Positions 1 to 4,841 of a stretch of 6,862 bases of DNA are shown here, in pieces. Below the pieces are notes generated by a model. It saw nothing but the letters and a program-made list of their open reading frames with translations. It was not told where the DNA came from and did no database searches. A program made the translations under genes and the position numbers. How positions within the stretch are numbered: the stretch's first letter is position 1; every line of letters begins with the position of its first letter. The DNA comes from Thiomonas sp. (GTDB lineage Bacteria; Pseudomonadota; Gammaproteobacteria; Burkholderiales; Burkholderiaceae): assembly GCA_027443745.1 (NCBI GenBank), contig DAIAZB010000037.1, positions 1 to 6,862 of the forward strand, read 5' to 3'.

Positions 1-442
1 GGTTCACCGGAATGACCTGCACATAGCGCTGCGGCACGATGCCGATGACGGCCACCGCACGCACCGCGGCGCCGCGCTGGGCGAACGCCGGACCGGTCAC
101 CACCGGCGAGGCCGCCGTCACGCCATCGAGCTGCTGCAGCACGCCGAGCACGCCCGGCCAGTTGTTGATCGAGCGCAGGCGCTGGGGGCGGGCATCGGTG
201 CTGCGCAGATCGACCGTGCCGGGCGGCACCGCCTGGGCCAGCGGCAGCAGGTCCGGACTGCTGACGACGATGTGTGCCTGCGTGCCGAGGGTGCGCTGCA
301 CGATATTGCCCTGCAGCCCGTCCACCAGCGCGGTGATGAACACGATGACCGCCGCGCCCACCGCCACGCCGACGATGATGAGCAGGGTCTGCGCCCGCCC
401 GTCGCGCAGGAAGTTGTAGGCGATACGCCAGGACAGTTCCAT
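1..442 (-). CDS. ABC transporter permease, FtsX/MacB-like (C-terminus beyond window)
   Basis: Inner-membrane permease subunit of an ABC transporter of the MacB/LolC/FtsX class. These work with a cytoplasmic ATPase and, here, a membrane fusion protein. About 147 residues are visible; the stop lies left of the window. The start MELSWRIAYNFLRDGRAQTL is typical of the family: a short basic amphipathic stretch, then the first membrane helix (about residues 19-42, rich in I, V, G and A), then GLQGNIVQRTLGTQAHIVV, which opens the periplasmic MacB-type domain. That domain continues to the window edge. No clear Shine-Dalgarno precedes the ATG, but no other in-frame start fits. The gene lies 36 bases after the fusion-protein stop, so the two are very probably cotranscribed. 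The substrate cannot be read from this fragment. LolC/E-like lipoprotein release is an alternative, but the fusion-protein partner favours efflux or export. Confidence 0.88.
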   Translation of the reverse strand, partial: MELSWRIAYNFLRDGRAQTLLIIVGVAVGAAVIVFITALVDGLQGNIVQRTLGTQAHIVVSSPDLLPLAQAVPPGTVDLRSTDARPQRLRSINNWPGVLGVLQQLDGVTAASPVVTGPAFAQRGAAVRAVAVIGIVPQRYVQVIPVN

Positions 443-478
443 GGGCTTTGCGTCGGCGTTGGTGGCTTGGCGCGCGGT

Positions 479-1699
479 TCAGCGCGGCGCGCCGGCCACT
501 TCATTGCGGCCGCCGCCGGCGTTGCCCACGCCACCCACGGGAAGGCCCTGCAAGGCCGCCCGCACCCGCTGGCCGGGCTGCACCTTGGGGTCGTCGATCA
601 CCACCGCTCCGGCCTGCGGGCCGGAGCGCACCTCGCTTGCCACCAGGCCCTGCAGACCGAGCGTCACGGCCTGCGCCCGGGCATGGCCGGCGCGCAGCAC
701 CAGGACCTGGGCGTGCTCGCCCTGACCGGCGCGCAGGGCATCGTTGGGCACCACCAGCGCGTCGGCACGCTGGCCGGTGGTGATGTCGCACGACGTGGTC
801 ATGTCCTGCCGCAGCCAGTCGGGCGGCTGCGGCACGGTGAGGCGCAGCTCGATGGTGCCGCTGGTGGTGTCGACCGCCGGGGCGATGAAACTGAGCTGCG
901 CGTCGAAACTGCGATTCGGATACGCGTCGGTGAGGCATTGCGCGGCCTGGCCGAGTGCCAGATGTTCCAGGTTCTGCTCGTCCACCGGCAACGACACTTG
1001 CGTGCTGCCGGTGCGTGCCAGGGTGAACAGCACCTGCCCCGGTGTGATGGTGTCGCCCGCCTCCACACTGCGCGTGAGCACTTGTCCGGCCACTTCGGCG
1101 CGAATGACGCTGCGCGCCTGCACCGCCTCGGCGGCGGTCAGCGCGGCGCGCAATTGCGATTCGGCCGCGCCACCGGGGCGCACTGCATCCCAACCGGCGC
1201 GGGCACTGCGCACCTGGGCCGCGGCTGCAGCCCGGGCCTGCTCGGCCTGCTCCAAGGCCTGCTGCGACAACGCGCCTTGCTGCACCTGGACACGGGCGCG
1301 TGTTTCCTCGCTGCGCGCCAGTTTCAGCGCCGACTCGGCATTCACCAGGGCGGCCTGCGCCTGCGGCCGGGTTTGCGTGAGCAGTTGCTGCAACGCCGCC
1401 TGAGCCTGCGCCCGCTGCGCGCGCGACTGGTCGCTGCGCAACTCCAGCAGCACCTGCCCGGGCTGGACGCGCTCGCCACGATCGACCAGGCGCTTGATCA
1501 CCACGCCGGTGATTTCGCTGGCGATGTTGACGCGTGAGGGCGTGATGATGCGCCCCGTGGCCACCACGTCCTGCAGCAGCGGCCGGCGCTCGACGCGATA
1601 AGCCGCCACCAGCGGTCCGCGCCACCAGTCGAGCAACCAGATGCCCGCAGGCACCAGGACGATGACGACTAGAACGAACCAGAGAAGACGACGGCGCAT
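479..1699 (-). CDS. HlyD/MacA-type membrane fusion (periplasmic adaptor) protein
   Basis: Periplasmic adaptor linking an inner-membrane transporter to an outer-membrane channel; 406 residues from the chosen start. A basic MRRR head leads into one membrane anchor (about residues 5-26). A first lipoyl half follows at about 40-88 (VVATGRI, then ASEITGVV and RVQPGQVL). Next is a long Ala/Gln/Arg-rich coiled-coil hairpin (about 90-195), the second lipoyl half (AEVAGQVL, then DTITPGQVLF), and a beta-barrel with a C-terminal domain containing VVPNDALR. This order is standard for MacA/HlyD relatives and the length is normal. The start is uncertain: the ATG at 1714 adds five residues and a TTG at 1741 adds fourteen, and none has a good Shine-Dalgarno. 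The ATG at 1699 puts the Arg cluster directly before the anchor. The gene precedes the FtsX-like permease on the same strand, forming a tripartite export module. The ATPase is not in view. Confidence 0.9.
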   Translation of the reverse strand: MRRRLLWFVLVVIVLVPAGIWLLDWWRGPLVAAYRVERRPLLQDVVATGRIITPSRVNIASEITGVVIKRLVDRGERVQPGQVLLELRSDQSRAQRAQAQAALQQLLTQTRPQAQAALVNAESALKLARSEETRARVQVQQGALSQQALEQAEQARAAAAAQVRSARAGWDAVRPGGAAESQLRAALTAAEAVQARSVIRAEVAGQVLTRSVEAGDTITPGQVLFTLARTGSTQVSLPVDEQNLEHLALGQAAQCLTDAYPNRSFDAQLSFIAPAVDTTSGTIELRLTVPQPPDWLRQDMTTSCDITTGQRADALVVPNDALRAGQGEHAQVLVLRAGHARAQAVTLGLQGLVASEVRSGPQAGAVVIDDPKVQPGQRVRAALQGLPVGGVGNAGGGRNEVAGAPR

Positions 1700-1800
1700 G
1701 GGCAAGCAGGGCATGGAGCGTGGGGCTGAGCCGTCATCCAACCGGCCACAAGATCAGGATTGTCCGACATGCTCGAACCCATGAACTTGCGTGTGGTCAA

Positions 1801-1850
1801 GCCCCGTGGCGGGGCCGGATCACGGCATCGATGCCCGCAGGCCCCTGCGG
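1801..1850 (-). terminator. Hairpin cluster after the amidotransferase gene, weak terminator candidate
   Basis: Three inverted repeats lie between the amidotransferase stop and the fusion-protein start. CCGCAGG/CCTGCGG is at 1835-1850, the 12-base palindrome GGCATCGATGCC is at 1824-1835, and GCCCCG-TGG-CGGGGC is at 1801-1815. Read on the minus strand they come directly after the amidotransferase stop. None is followed by a T-run, so this is not a canonical Rho-independent terminator. It could slow polymerase, protect the mRNA 3' end or serve Rho. A TTGACC on the minus strand (1795-1800) could be a -35 for the export genes, but no convincing -10 accompanies it. Confidence 0.3.
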
Positions 1851-1857
1851 TGCGGCG

Positions 1858-2694
1858 TCAGGCCGTCACCCCGCCCCGGCTGTCGACGACCTCTCCGGCG
1901 CGCAGGGCCAGCACCCGGCCCTCGGCCAGCGGCTGCCAATGGCCCACACCCAAGGGCACGCTGGCCAGCAGGGTCAGGGCGTGAACCTCCTGGTGATGGC
2001 TGTGAACTTCCAGGCCGCCGGCTTCCTGCAGGTGCACGCCCGCCGCACGGCGCAACTGGTACAGGCCGGGCGGGCGGATGCTGTCATCGGCCTGCCGGCG
2101 GCGGTGAGCGTGGGCAAACAACACGTCGCCATCGCTGTAGAGGAAATTGGCCGGGCCGATGGGACGCAGCCGCGCGGCGAATACCGTCACCACATCGAGC
2201 CGGGCCGCCACGCTGGGCACGCCGTTCGCCGCGCGCCAAAGCGGCGCGAGTTGGCGCAGCAGCTGGCAGAACACATGCTCGGAATCGGTCTGGCCGATCG
2301 GTTGCCAACATGCCGGCACGCCATCCACCTCGAGCGGCCAGCGCGACTGGATATCGGGTAGATCGCCGTTGTGCGCGAACACATGGCGATGACCACCGAG
2401 CTCGCGCGAGAACGGCTGGGTGTTGGCCAGCGCCACCGGTCCGCGCGAGGCTCGGCGCACATGGGCAAGCACCAGCGGGCTGTGGAAGTCGTGATCTTCC
2501 AGCACGCGCGCGAACGCGCTTCGCACCGCCGGCAGCGGCTCGCGCAGCACATGCGCCTCGGGGCCATCGAAATACGCCGCGCCCCAGCCGTCGGGGTTGC
2601 CGCCGTGGACCGGGGCACCATGGGTGGCGAATTCGGCGAAGCGCAGGCGCACCCGGGCCGGGCGGGCGCTGCTGACGGCGAACAACTCGCACAT
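1858..2694 (-). CDS. yafJ: Class II glutamine amidotransferase, YafJ family
   Basis: Predicted cytoplasmic N-terminal-nucleophile (Ntn) amidohydrolase of the YafJ type, 278 residues; E. coli YafJ is about 255. The start MCELF exposes Cys2 as the nucleophile once the initiator Met is removed. The family motifs follow in order: NPDGWG (33-38), HVRRASRG (78-85), NTQPFSREL (91-99), HNGDL (108-112) and GQTDSEHVF (about 134-142). All the glutamine-binding and oxyanion motifs I would look for are present, so it should be active as a glutaminase. There is no fused synthetase or sugar-isomerase domain, so the acceptor of the ammonia is unknown, as for YafJ itself. EgtC, the related ergothioneine enzyme, is less likely because no other egt gene is nearby. 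The ribosome site is weak (AGGT upstream). The start is 56 bases after the SIMPL gene on the same strand, so cotranscription is possible. Confidence 0.93.
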   Translation of the reverse strand: MCELFAVSSARPARVRLRFAEFATHGAPVHGGNPDGWGAAYFDGPEAHVLREPLPAVRSAFARVLEDHDFHSPLVLAHVRRASRGPVALANTQPFSRELGGHRHVFAHNGDLPDIQSRWPLEVDGVPACWQPIGQTDSEHVFCQLLRQLAPLWRAANGVPSVAARLDVVTVFAARLRPIGPANFLYSDGDVLFAHAHRRRQADDSIRPPGLYQLRRAAGVHLQEAGGLEVHSHHQEVHALTLLASVPLGVGHWQPLAEGRVLALRAGEVVDSRGGVTA

Positions 2695-2750
2695 GATGCA
2701 GACCTAGCTTGCGCGGTGCGTGGGGAAGCCGGCGTGGTCCATGTCCGGTC

Positions 2751-3527
2751 TCAGCGCTGCAACTGCACCGAGCCGGACACGGTCACGCCGAGTGCCCGCA
2801 CCCCAGCCTCGATCGGAACCGCCTGCTCACCCATTGGCACCGCGGCCATGGCGCGGAACATGGGCCTGGGCGCCGGGGAGGCGCCTTGCAGGCTGCCGAT
2901 GCTCACCTCGCGCAACGCATAGCCGGCGTAGCCGAAATCACGCGCCGCGGCCTGGGCCTGGTTGCGGTACTGGGCAATGGCTTGCTGTGTGAGCTTGGCC
3001 AGTTCGCGCGCCTGCAGCTCGGGCGAGATTTCGGTGCCGGTGCTTTGCACCTGCAGGCTCTGCGCAAGCTTCCCGGCGAGGCGGCCGACAGCGGCGAAAT
3101 CCACCGACTTGAGCATGATCTGGGCACCCACGCTCCAGCCGTCCTGCTGGCTCTGCCCGGCCACCACCTTGTAGCGTGGCTGGGTCTGGAAGTTGCCGGT
3201 CTGCACCTGCACGCCCGGCGTGGCGCGTGCCGTTTTCACCGCGCTGTCGAGCAGCCTGGTGACTTCGGCGTTCAGGGCGGCGACATCGCTGCCCTGGCGC
3301 TCGGCGGCTAGCACCACCACGGCGCGGTCGGGCGCGACGTCGGCATGCGCCGTGGCTTCGAGTTGCAGCACACCGGCGGGCCGAGCGCCGCAATCGCCCA
3401 GCGGTGTCTGCGCCAGGGCGGCGGGCGTCACCGCGAGGCAAGCCGCGCACAACGCCACGGCGGGAAGGTAACGCCGCAGGCCCTGTGGGCACTGGGCCGG
3501 GTTCGTGGTCCGTGGGTGTGCATGCAT
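2751..3527 (-). CDS. SIMPL-domain (DUF541/YggE/BP26-like) periplasmic protein
   Basis: Secreted protein of 258 residues with the SIMPL (DUF541) fold, related to E. coli YggE and Brucella BP26, which are linked to oxidative or envelope stress and form large oligomers. The ATG at 3527 is preceded by GAGGA at 5-base spacing and starts a Sec signal peptide: basic QGLRR, a hydrophobic Ala/Leu core, and a predicted cut after ALA at residue 39. The mature part shows the family pattern: GVLQLEATAHADVAPDRA followed by a VLAAERQG strand, an AALNAEVTRLLDSAV helix, the PGVQVQTGNFQTQPRY segment, a DGWSVGAQI strand, and an ELTxQAIAxY-like helix (KLTQQAIAQYRNQAQAAARD). An ATG four codons upstream (3539) lacks a good ribosome site. 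A frame open further upstream has no start of merit and overlaps the lipoprotein genes. The molecular role is not settled for this family. Confidence 0.9.
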   Translation of the reverse strand: MHAHPRTTNPAQCPQGLRRYLPAVALCAACLAVTPAALAQTPLGDCGARPAGVLQLEATAHADVAPDRAVVVLAAERQGSDVAALNAEVTRLLDSAVKTARATPGVQVQTGNFQTQPRYKVVAGQSQQDGWSVGAQIMLKSVDFAAVGRLAGKLAQSLQVQSTGTEISPELQARELAKLTQQAIAQYRNQAQAAARDFGYAGYALREVSIGSLQGASPAPRPMFRAMAAVPMGEQAVPIEAGVRALGVTVSGSVQLQR

Positions 3528-3553
3528 GCCGGTCCTCATCGCGCATGGGGGTC

Positions 3554-3601
3554 GGTGCAACGCCGGGCTGGCGCAACACCGGGTTGGTGCAGCGCTGTTG
3601 A
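3554..3601. repeat. 16-bp imperfect tandem repeat, about three copies
   Basis: Three consecutive 16-base units, GGTGCAACGCCGGGCT, GGCGCAACACCGGGTT and GGTGCAGCGCTGTTGA, lie in the 115-base gap ahead of the SIMPL gene. Units one and two differ at three positions; the third is more diverged. They sit just upstream of the SIMPL ribosome site (minus sense), where operator repeats or a leader structure would be expected. Function is unknown. Confidence 0.6.
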
Positions 3602-3642
3602 CAGAACTCACAACGCCGACCCAATGCAGATGGTAGGCGTGC

Positions 3643-3792
3643 TCAGCGCCGTTCGTCGTCATCACCCCAGCGGTGATACCAGCCGCCTTGAAACACGCCA
3701 TAGGGCTGGATGTAGACGCCGGCGCGGGGCGGCACGACGATGCAACCCGAGAGACTGGCCGCAAGCAGCGCGGCAAGCAGAATGAAGCGCAT
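3643..3792 (-). CDS. Small lipoprotein, 49 residues
   Basis: A very short lipoprotein gene. The start at 3792 is preceded by GAAGGA (3799-3804) at 6-base spacing, an excellent ribosome site. The protein opens MRFILLAALLAASLSGC, a textbook type II signal peptide whose lipobox LSGC places the lipidated Cys at residue 17. The residue after Cys is Ile, not Asp, so outer-membrane sorting is expected. The mature part is only 33 residues. It is aromatic- and glycine-rich (VYIQPYGVFQGGWYHRWG) and ends in a charged DDDERR tail. I recognise no named family; the style resembles short Trp/Gly lipoproteins of Burkholderiales. It lies 76 bases after the Trp/His-rich lipoprotein gene and 115 before the SIMPL gene, on the same strand. 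The frame is open further upstream, which can hide this true start from automated callers. Confidence 0.8.
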   Translation of the reverse strand: MRFILLAALLAASLSGCIVVPPRAGVYIQPYGVFQGGWYHRWGDDDERR

Positions 3793-3868
3793 GGAAGTTC
3801 CTTCGGCAGGCCGTAGCGGCCCGCATGGTGGAGGGTTGATGGGACGGCGCATTGCCGTGCCGCAGGCC

Positions 3869-4168
3869 TCAGCGGCACAAGCCCCAATGCCCCGGATGCC
3901 AGCCCCACGGGCCCCACCAGCCTGGATGCCAGCAGGCATGAGGAGCGGGACGCACCACCACGGCGACCGGCGGCCCGGGAGGCGCCAGTGGCGCCACATA
4001 ACAGCCGCTCAATGCCGCAGCGGCCGTGAGCCCCAGCAAGCCCAGGCGCAGGCGTCGCGCCCAGGCACGCGACGCCGCGCGTGAAACCCGCGACCGGGCC
4101 CCGCACGCTGCGCGCGGCCCCTCCAGGAGGGGGTCGCCTCGCTTCGGGCGGCCGGGCGCGAGGCTCAT
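3869..4168 (-). CDS. Trp/Gly/His-rich (WXXGXW-type) outer-membrane lipoprotein
   Basis: Predicted lipoprotein of 99 residues. The ATG at 4168 has GGAGGG (4176-4181) 7 bases upstream and overlaps the upstream stop as ATGA, so translation is coupled. The lipobox LSGC has its Cys at residue 56, after the hydrophobic LGLLGLTAAAAL. The next residue, Tyr, fits outer-membrane sorting. The mature tail is Pro-rich and then becomes WHPGWWGPWGWHPGHWG, matching the WXXGXW repeat style seen in many proteobacterial lipoproteins of unknown function. Oddity: the stretch before the hydrophobic core is about 41 residues, very long for a signal peptide. It is Arg/Pro/Gly-rich and encoded by the hairpin-rich element at 4101-4164. 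No ATG, GTG or TTG occurs between it and the hydrophobic core that would give a normal length. The tail has several His and Cys, so metal binding is conceivable but unproven. Confidence 0.72.
   Translation of the reverse strand: MSLAPGRPKRGDPLLEGPRAACGARSRVSRAASRAWARRLRLGLLGLTAAAALSGCYVAPLAPPGPPVAVVVRPAPHACWHPGWWGPWGWHPGHWGLCR
4101..4164. repeat. REP-like GC-rich double-hairpin element inside coding sequence
   Basis: Two close inverted repeats: CCCCTCC-A-GGAGGGG (4118-4132), and GCCTCGC/GCGAGGC (4136-4142 with 4158-4164) around a 15-base loop, with the GC-rich CGCACGCTGCGCGCG run beside them (4102-4116). The layout resembles the GC-rich palindromic elements scattered between genes in Burkholderiales genomes. 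Here it lies within the first part of the Trp/His-rich lipoprotein frame and supplies its unusual N-terminal residues. Calling it a dispersed repeat is inference, since there is only one copy in this window. Confidence 0.45.
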
Positions 4169-4509
4169 GGCCCGACCCTCCGGCTGATCGCGTTTTGCTG
4201 CTGGTTCAGGCCCGCTTGTTGCACTCTGGTGATGTAGCCGCCATTGGCCTGGGCCATCGCGCGTTGCTCCAGGCGAGTCTGTCGCACCTGGGCGTGCAGG
4301 CTCTGAGCCTGCGCCGCCGTCAGTTCGCCTTCGCGACGCTCATGCACGATGCGACGGTTGAGATGCTGGGTGCGGTCGAGGACTTGGTCGCGTCGCGGGT
4401 GGACATGTTCCCAGTGGCTTTCCGCTTGTGCCGATGTGGCAACGAGCAGGGTGCCCAGGGCGAATGCGCCGAGCAGGGTTTTGTGCAGCGTGGTGGTTTT
4501 GGTGTTCAT
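4165..4509 (-). CDS. Small periplasmic helical protein of unknown function
   Basis: 114 residues from the ATG at 4509, which has GGAA at 8-base spacing. A Sec signal peptide MNTKTTTLHKTLLGAFALGT... ends in SAQA, with a predicted cut after residue 29. The mature part is hydrophilic and helical with two related segments, RIVHERREGELTAAQAQSL (about 53-71) and an NGGYIT segment followed by LNQQQNAISR (about 89-110). This G-x-L-T-x-x-x-A / NGG-x-x-T / QN-x-x-SR pattern matches a family of short secreted proteobacterial proteins without assigned function. Members as I recall them run a few residues past the SR with an I-Y-x-x-K-H ending; here the protein stops as SRRVGP, exactly where the REP-like hairpin region begins. 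It is first in the minus-strand gene row, divergent from the HtrA protease, and translationally coupled to the lipoprotein gene behind it. An upstream in-frame ATG (4629) would bury the signal peptide and is rejected. Confidence 0.8.
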   Translation of the reverse strand: MNTKTTTLHKTLLGAFALGTLLVATSAQAESHWEHVHPRRDQVLDRTQHLNRRIVHERREGELTAAQAQSLHAQVRQTRLEQRAMAQANGGYITRVQQAGLNQQQNAISRRVGP

Positions 4510-4541
4510 GGTCTGAGTTCCGGTTGCGAGCGCCCCCAGTT

Positions 4542-4555
4542 GTCCGCAAGCGGAC
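4542..4555. promoter_or_regulatory. Inverted repeat GTCCGC-AA-GCGGAC in leader of minus-strand gene
   Basis: A perfect 6+6 inverted repeat with a 2-base centre lies 33 bases upstream of the start of the small periplasmic protein. As DNA it looks like a dimeric repressor or activator site. As RNA its loop is too tight unless the inner pair opens. The binding protein is unknown. Confidence 0.35.
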
Positions 4556-4630
4556 TCTCCAGCATGGAGATGAGCCAACCCGGGGCGGCCCTGCGTTTTC
4601 ACACGAGATCGAAGCGAACGTTGCTGCATG

Positions 4631-4677
4631 CAGTGCCGGCGATAACGGAGTCGCCCTCCACGATGGCGACAGTGCCG
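4631..4677. promoter_or_regulatory. Direct repeats CAGTGCCG flanking an inverted repeat
   Basis: CAGTGCCG occurs at 4631-4638 and again at 4670-4677. Between them, GTCGCC (4650-4655) and GGCGAC (4665-4670) form a perfect 6-bp inverted repeat. The arrangement is roughly midway between the divergent genes and could be a regulator-binding region. There is no match to a named operator that I recognise. Confidence 0.25.
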
Positions 4678-4758
4678 ACTGCGTAAATGTCAGCAGATGT
4701 GTCGCCATGCCGGCCGCGCTTCGTGGTCCGGAGTCTGTCCCCACACCACGCCCCATCA

Positions 4759-4791
4759 CTTAAGACAGACCTAAGTTCATGCATGGATCAT
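4759..4791 (+). promoter_or_regulatory. PmrA/QseB-like box with candidate -10, upstream of HtrA gene
   Basis: CTTAAG-ACAGA-CCTAAG (4759-4775) differs by one base from the CTTAAG-N5-CTTAAG direct-repeat consensus described for the OmpR-class response regulator PmrA (BasR) and close to that of QseB. GATCAT at 4786-4791 is a possible -10 (four of six bases), 10 bases after the box. This is near the spacing usual for promoters activated by this class, where the box covers the -35 region. It points toward the HtrA gene, whose start is at 4842. Because CTTAAG is self-complementary, the site also reads nearly as well on the minus strand. Confidence 0.45.
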
Positions 4792-4841
4792 TCATCACAG
4801 CGCAATTTCGATTCCATCGGATTTCTTCACGGAGGTGCATC

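Larger units (their letters stand above)
4510..4841. other. Divergent intergenic control region
   Basis: 332 bases without a convincing gene separate the start of the small periplasmic protein (minus) from the HtrA start (plus). It must hold the promoters of both units. It contains the inverted repeats described separately, the palindrome CTGCATGCAG (4624-4633), and the PmrA-like box with a possible -10 on the HtrA side. I could not find a convincing sigma-70 or sigma-E promoter for the minus-strand genes. Short open frames here lack ribosome sites. Confidence 0.7.

Noticed and set aside
272..1537. Long open plus-strand frame (421 residues) opposite the fusion-protein gene
   Set aside because: It is a codon-complement shadow in GC-rich DNA. 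The product is His/Arg/Gly-rich with no domain, signal or ribosome site, and it overlaps a clear HlyD-type gene.
1639..1843. Word GATGCCCGCAGGC found near 1640 and 1830
   Set aside because: One copy is inside the membrane-anchor coding region and the other in a hairpin; the flanks are unrelated, so it is probably chance in GC-rich sequence.
3598..3626. Perfect TTGACA on the plus strand as a -35 box
   Set aside because: No -10-like hexamer lies at 16-19 bases (CCAATG at 17), and a transcript from here would run antisense to the lipoprotein genes.
3528..4106. N-terminal extension of the SIMPL frame up to 4106
   Set aside because: The upstream frame has no signal, overlaps two lipoprotein genes on the same strand and would bury the signal peptide that starts at 3527.
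4682..4700. GTAAA near 4683 as part of a CpxR box
   Set aside because: Only one half-site is present; no second GTAAA follows at the required spacing.
3502..4731. Shared word TTCGTGGTCCG near 3502 and 4720
   Set aside because: It is an 11-base match with no similarity on either side and different contexts; most likely chance.
4779..4841. Earlier ATG at 4779 for the protease
   Set aside because: It has no ribosome site and would place a 21-residue polar extension before the signal segment; the ATG at 4842 has a near-perfect GGAGG.
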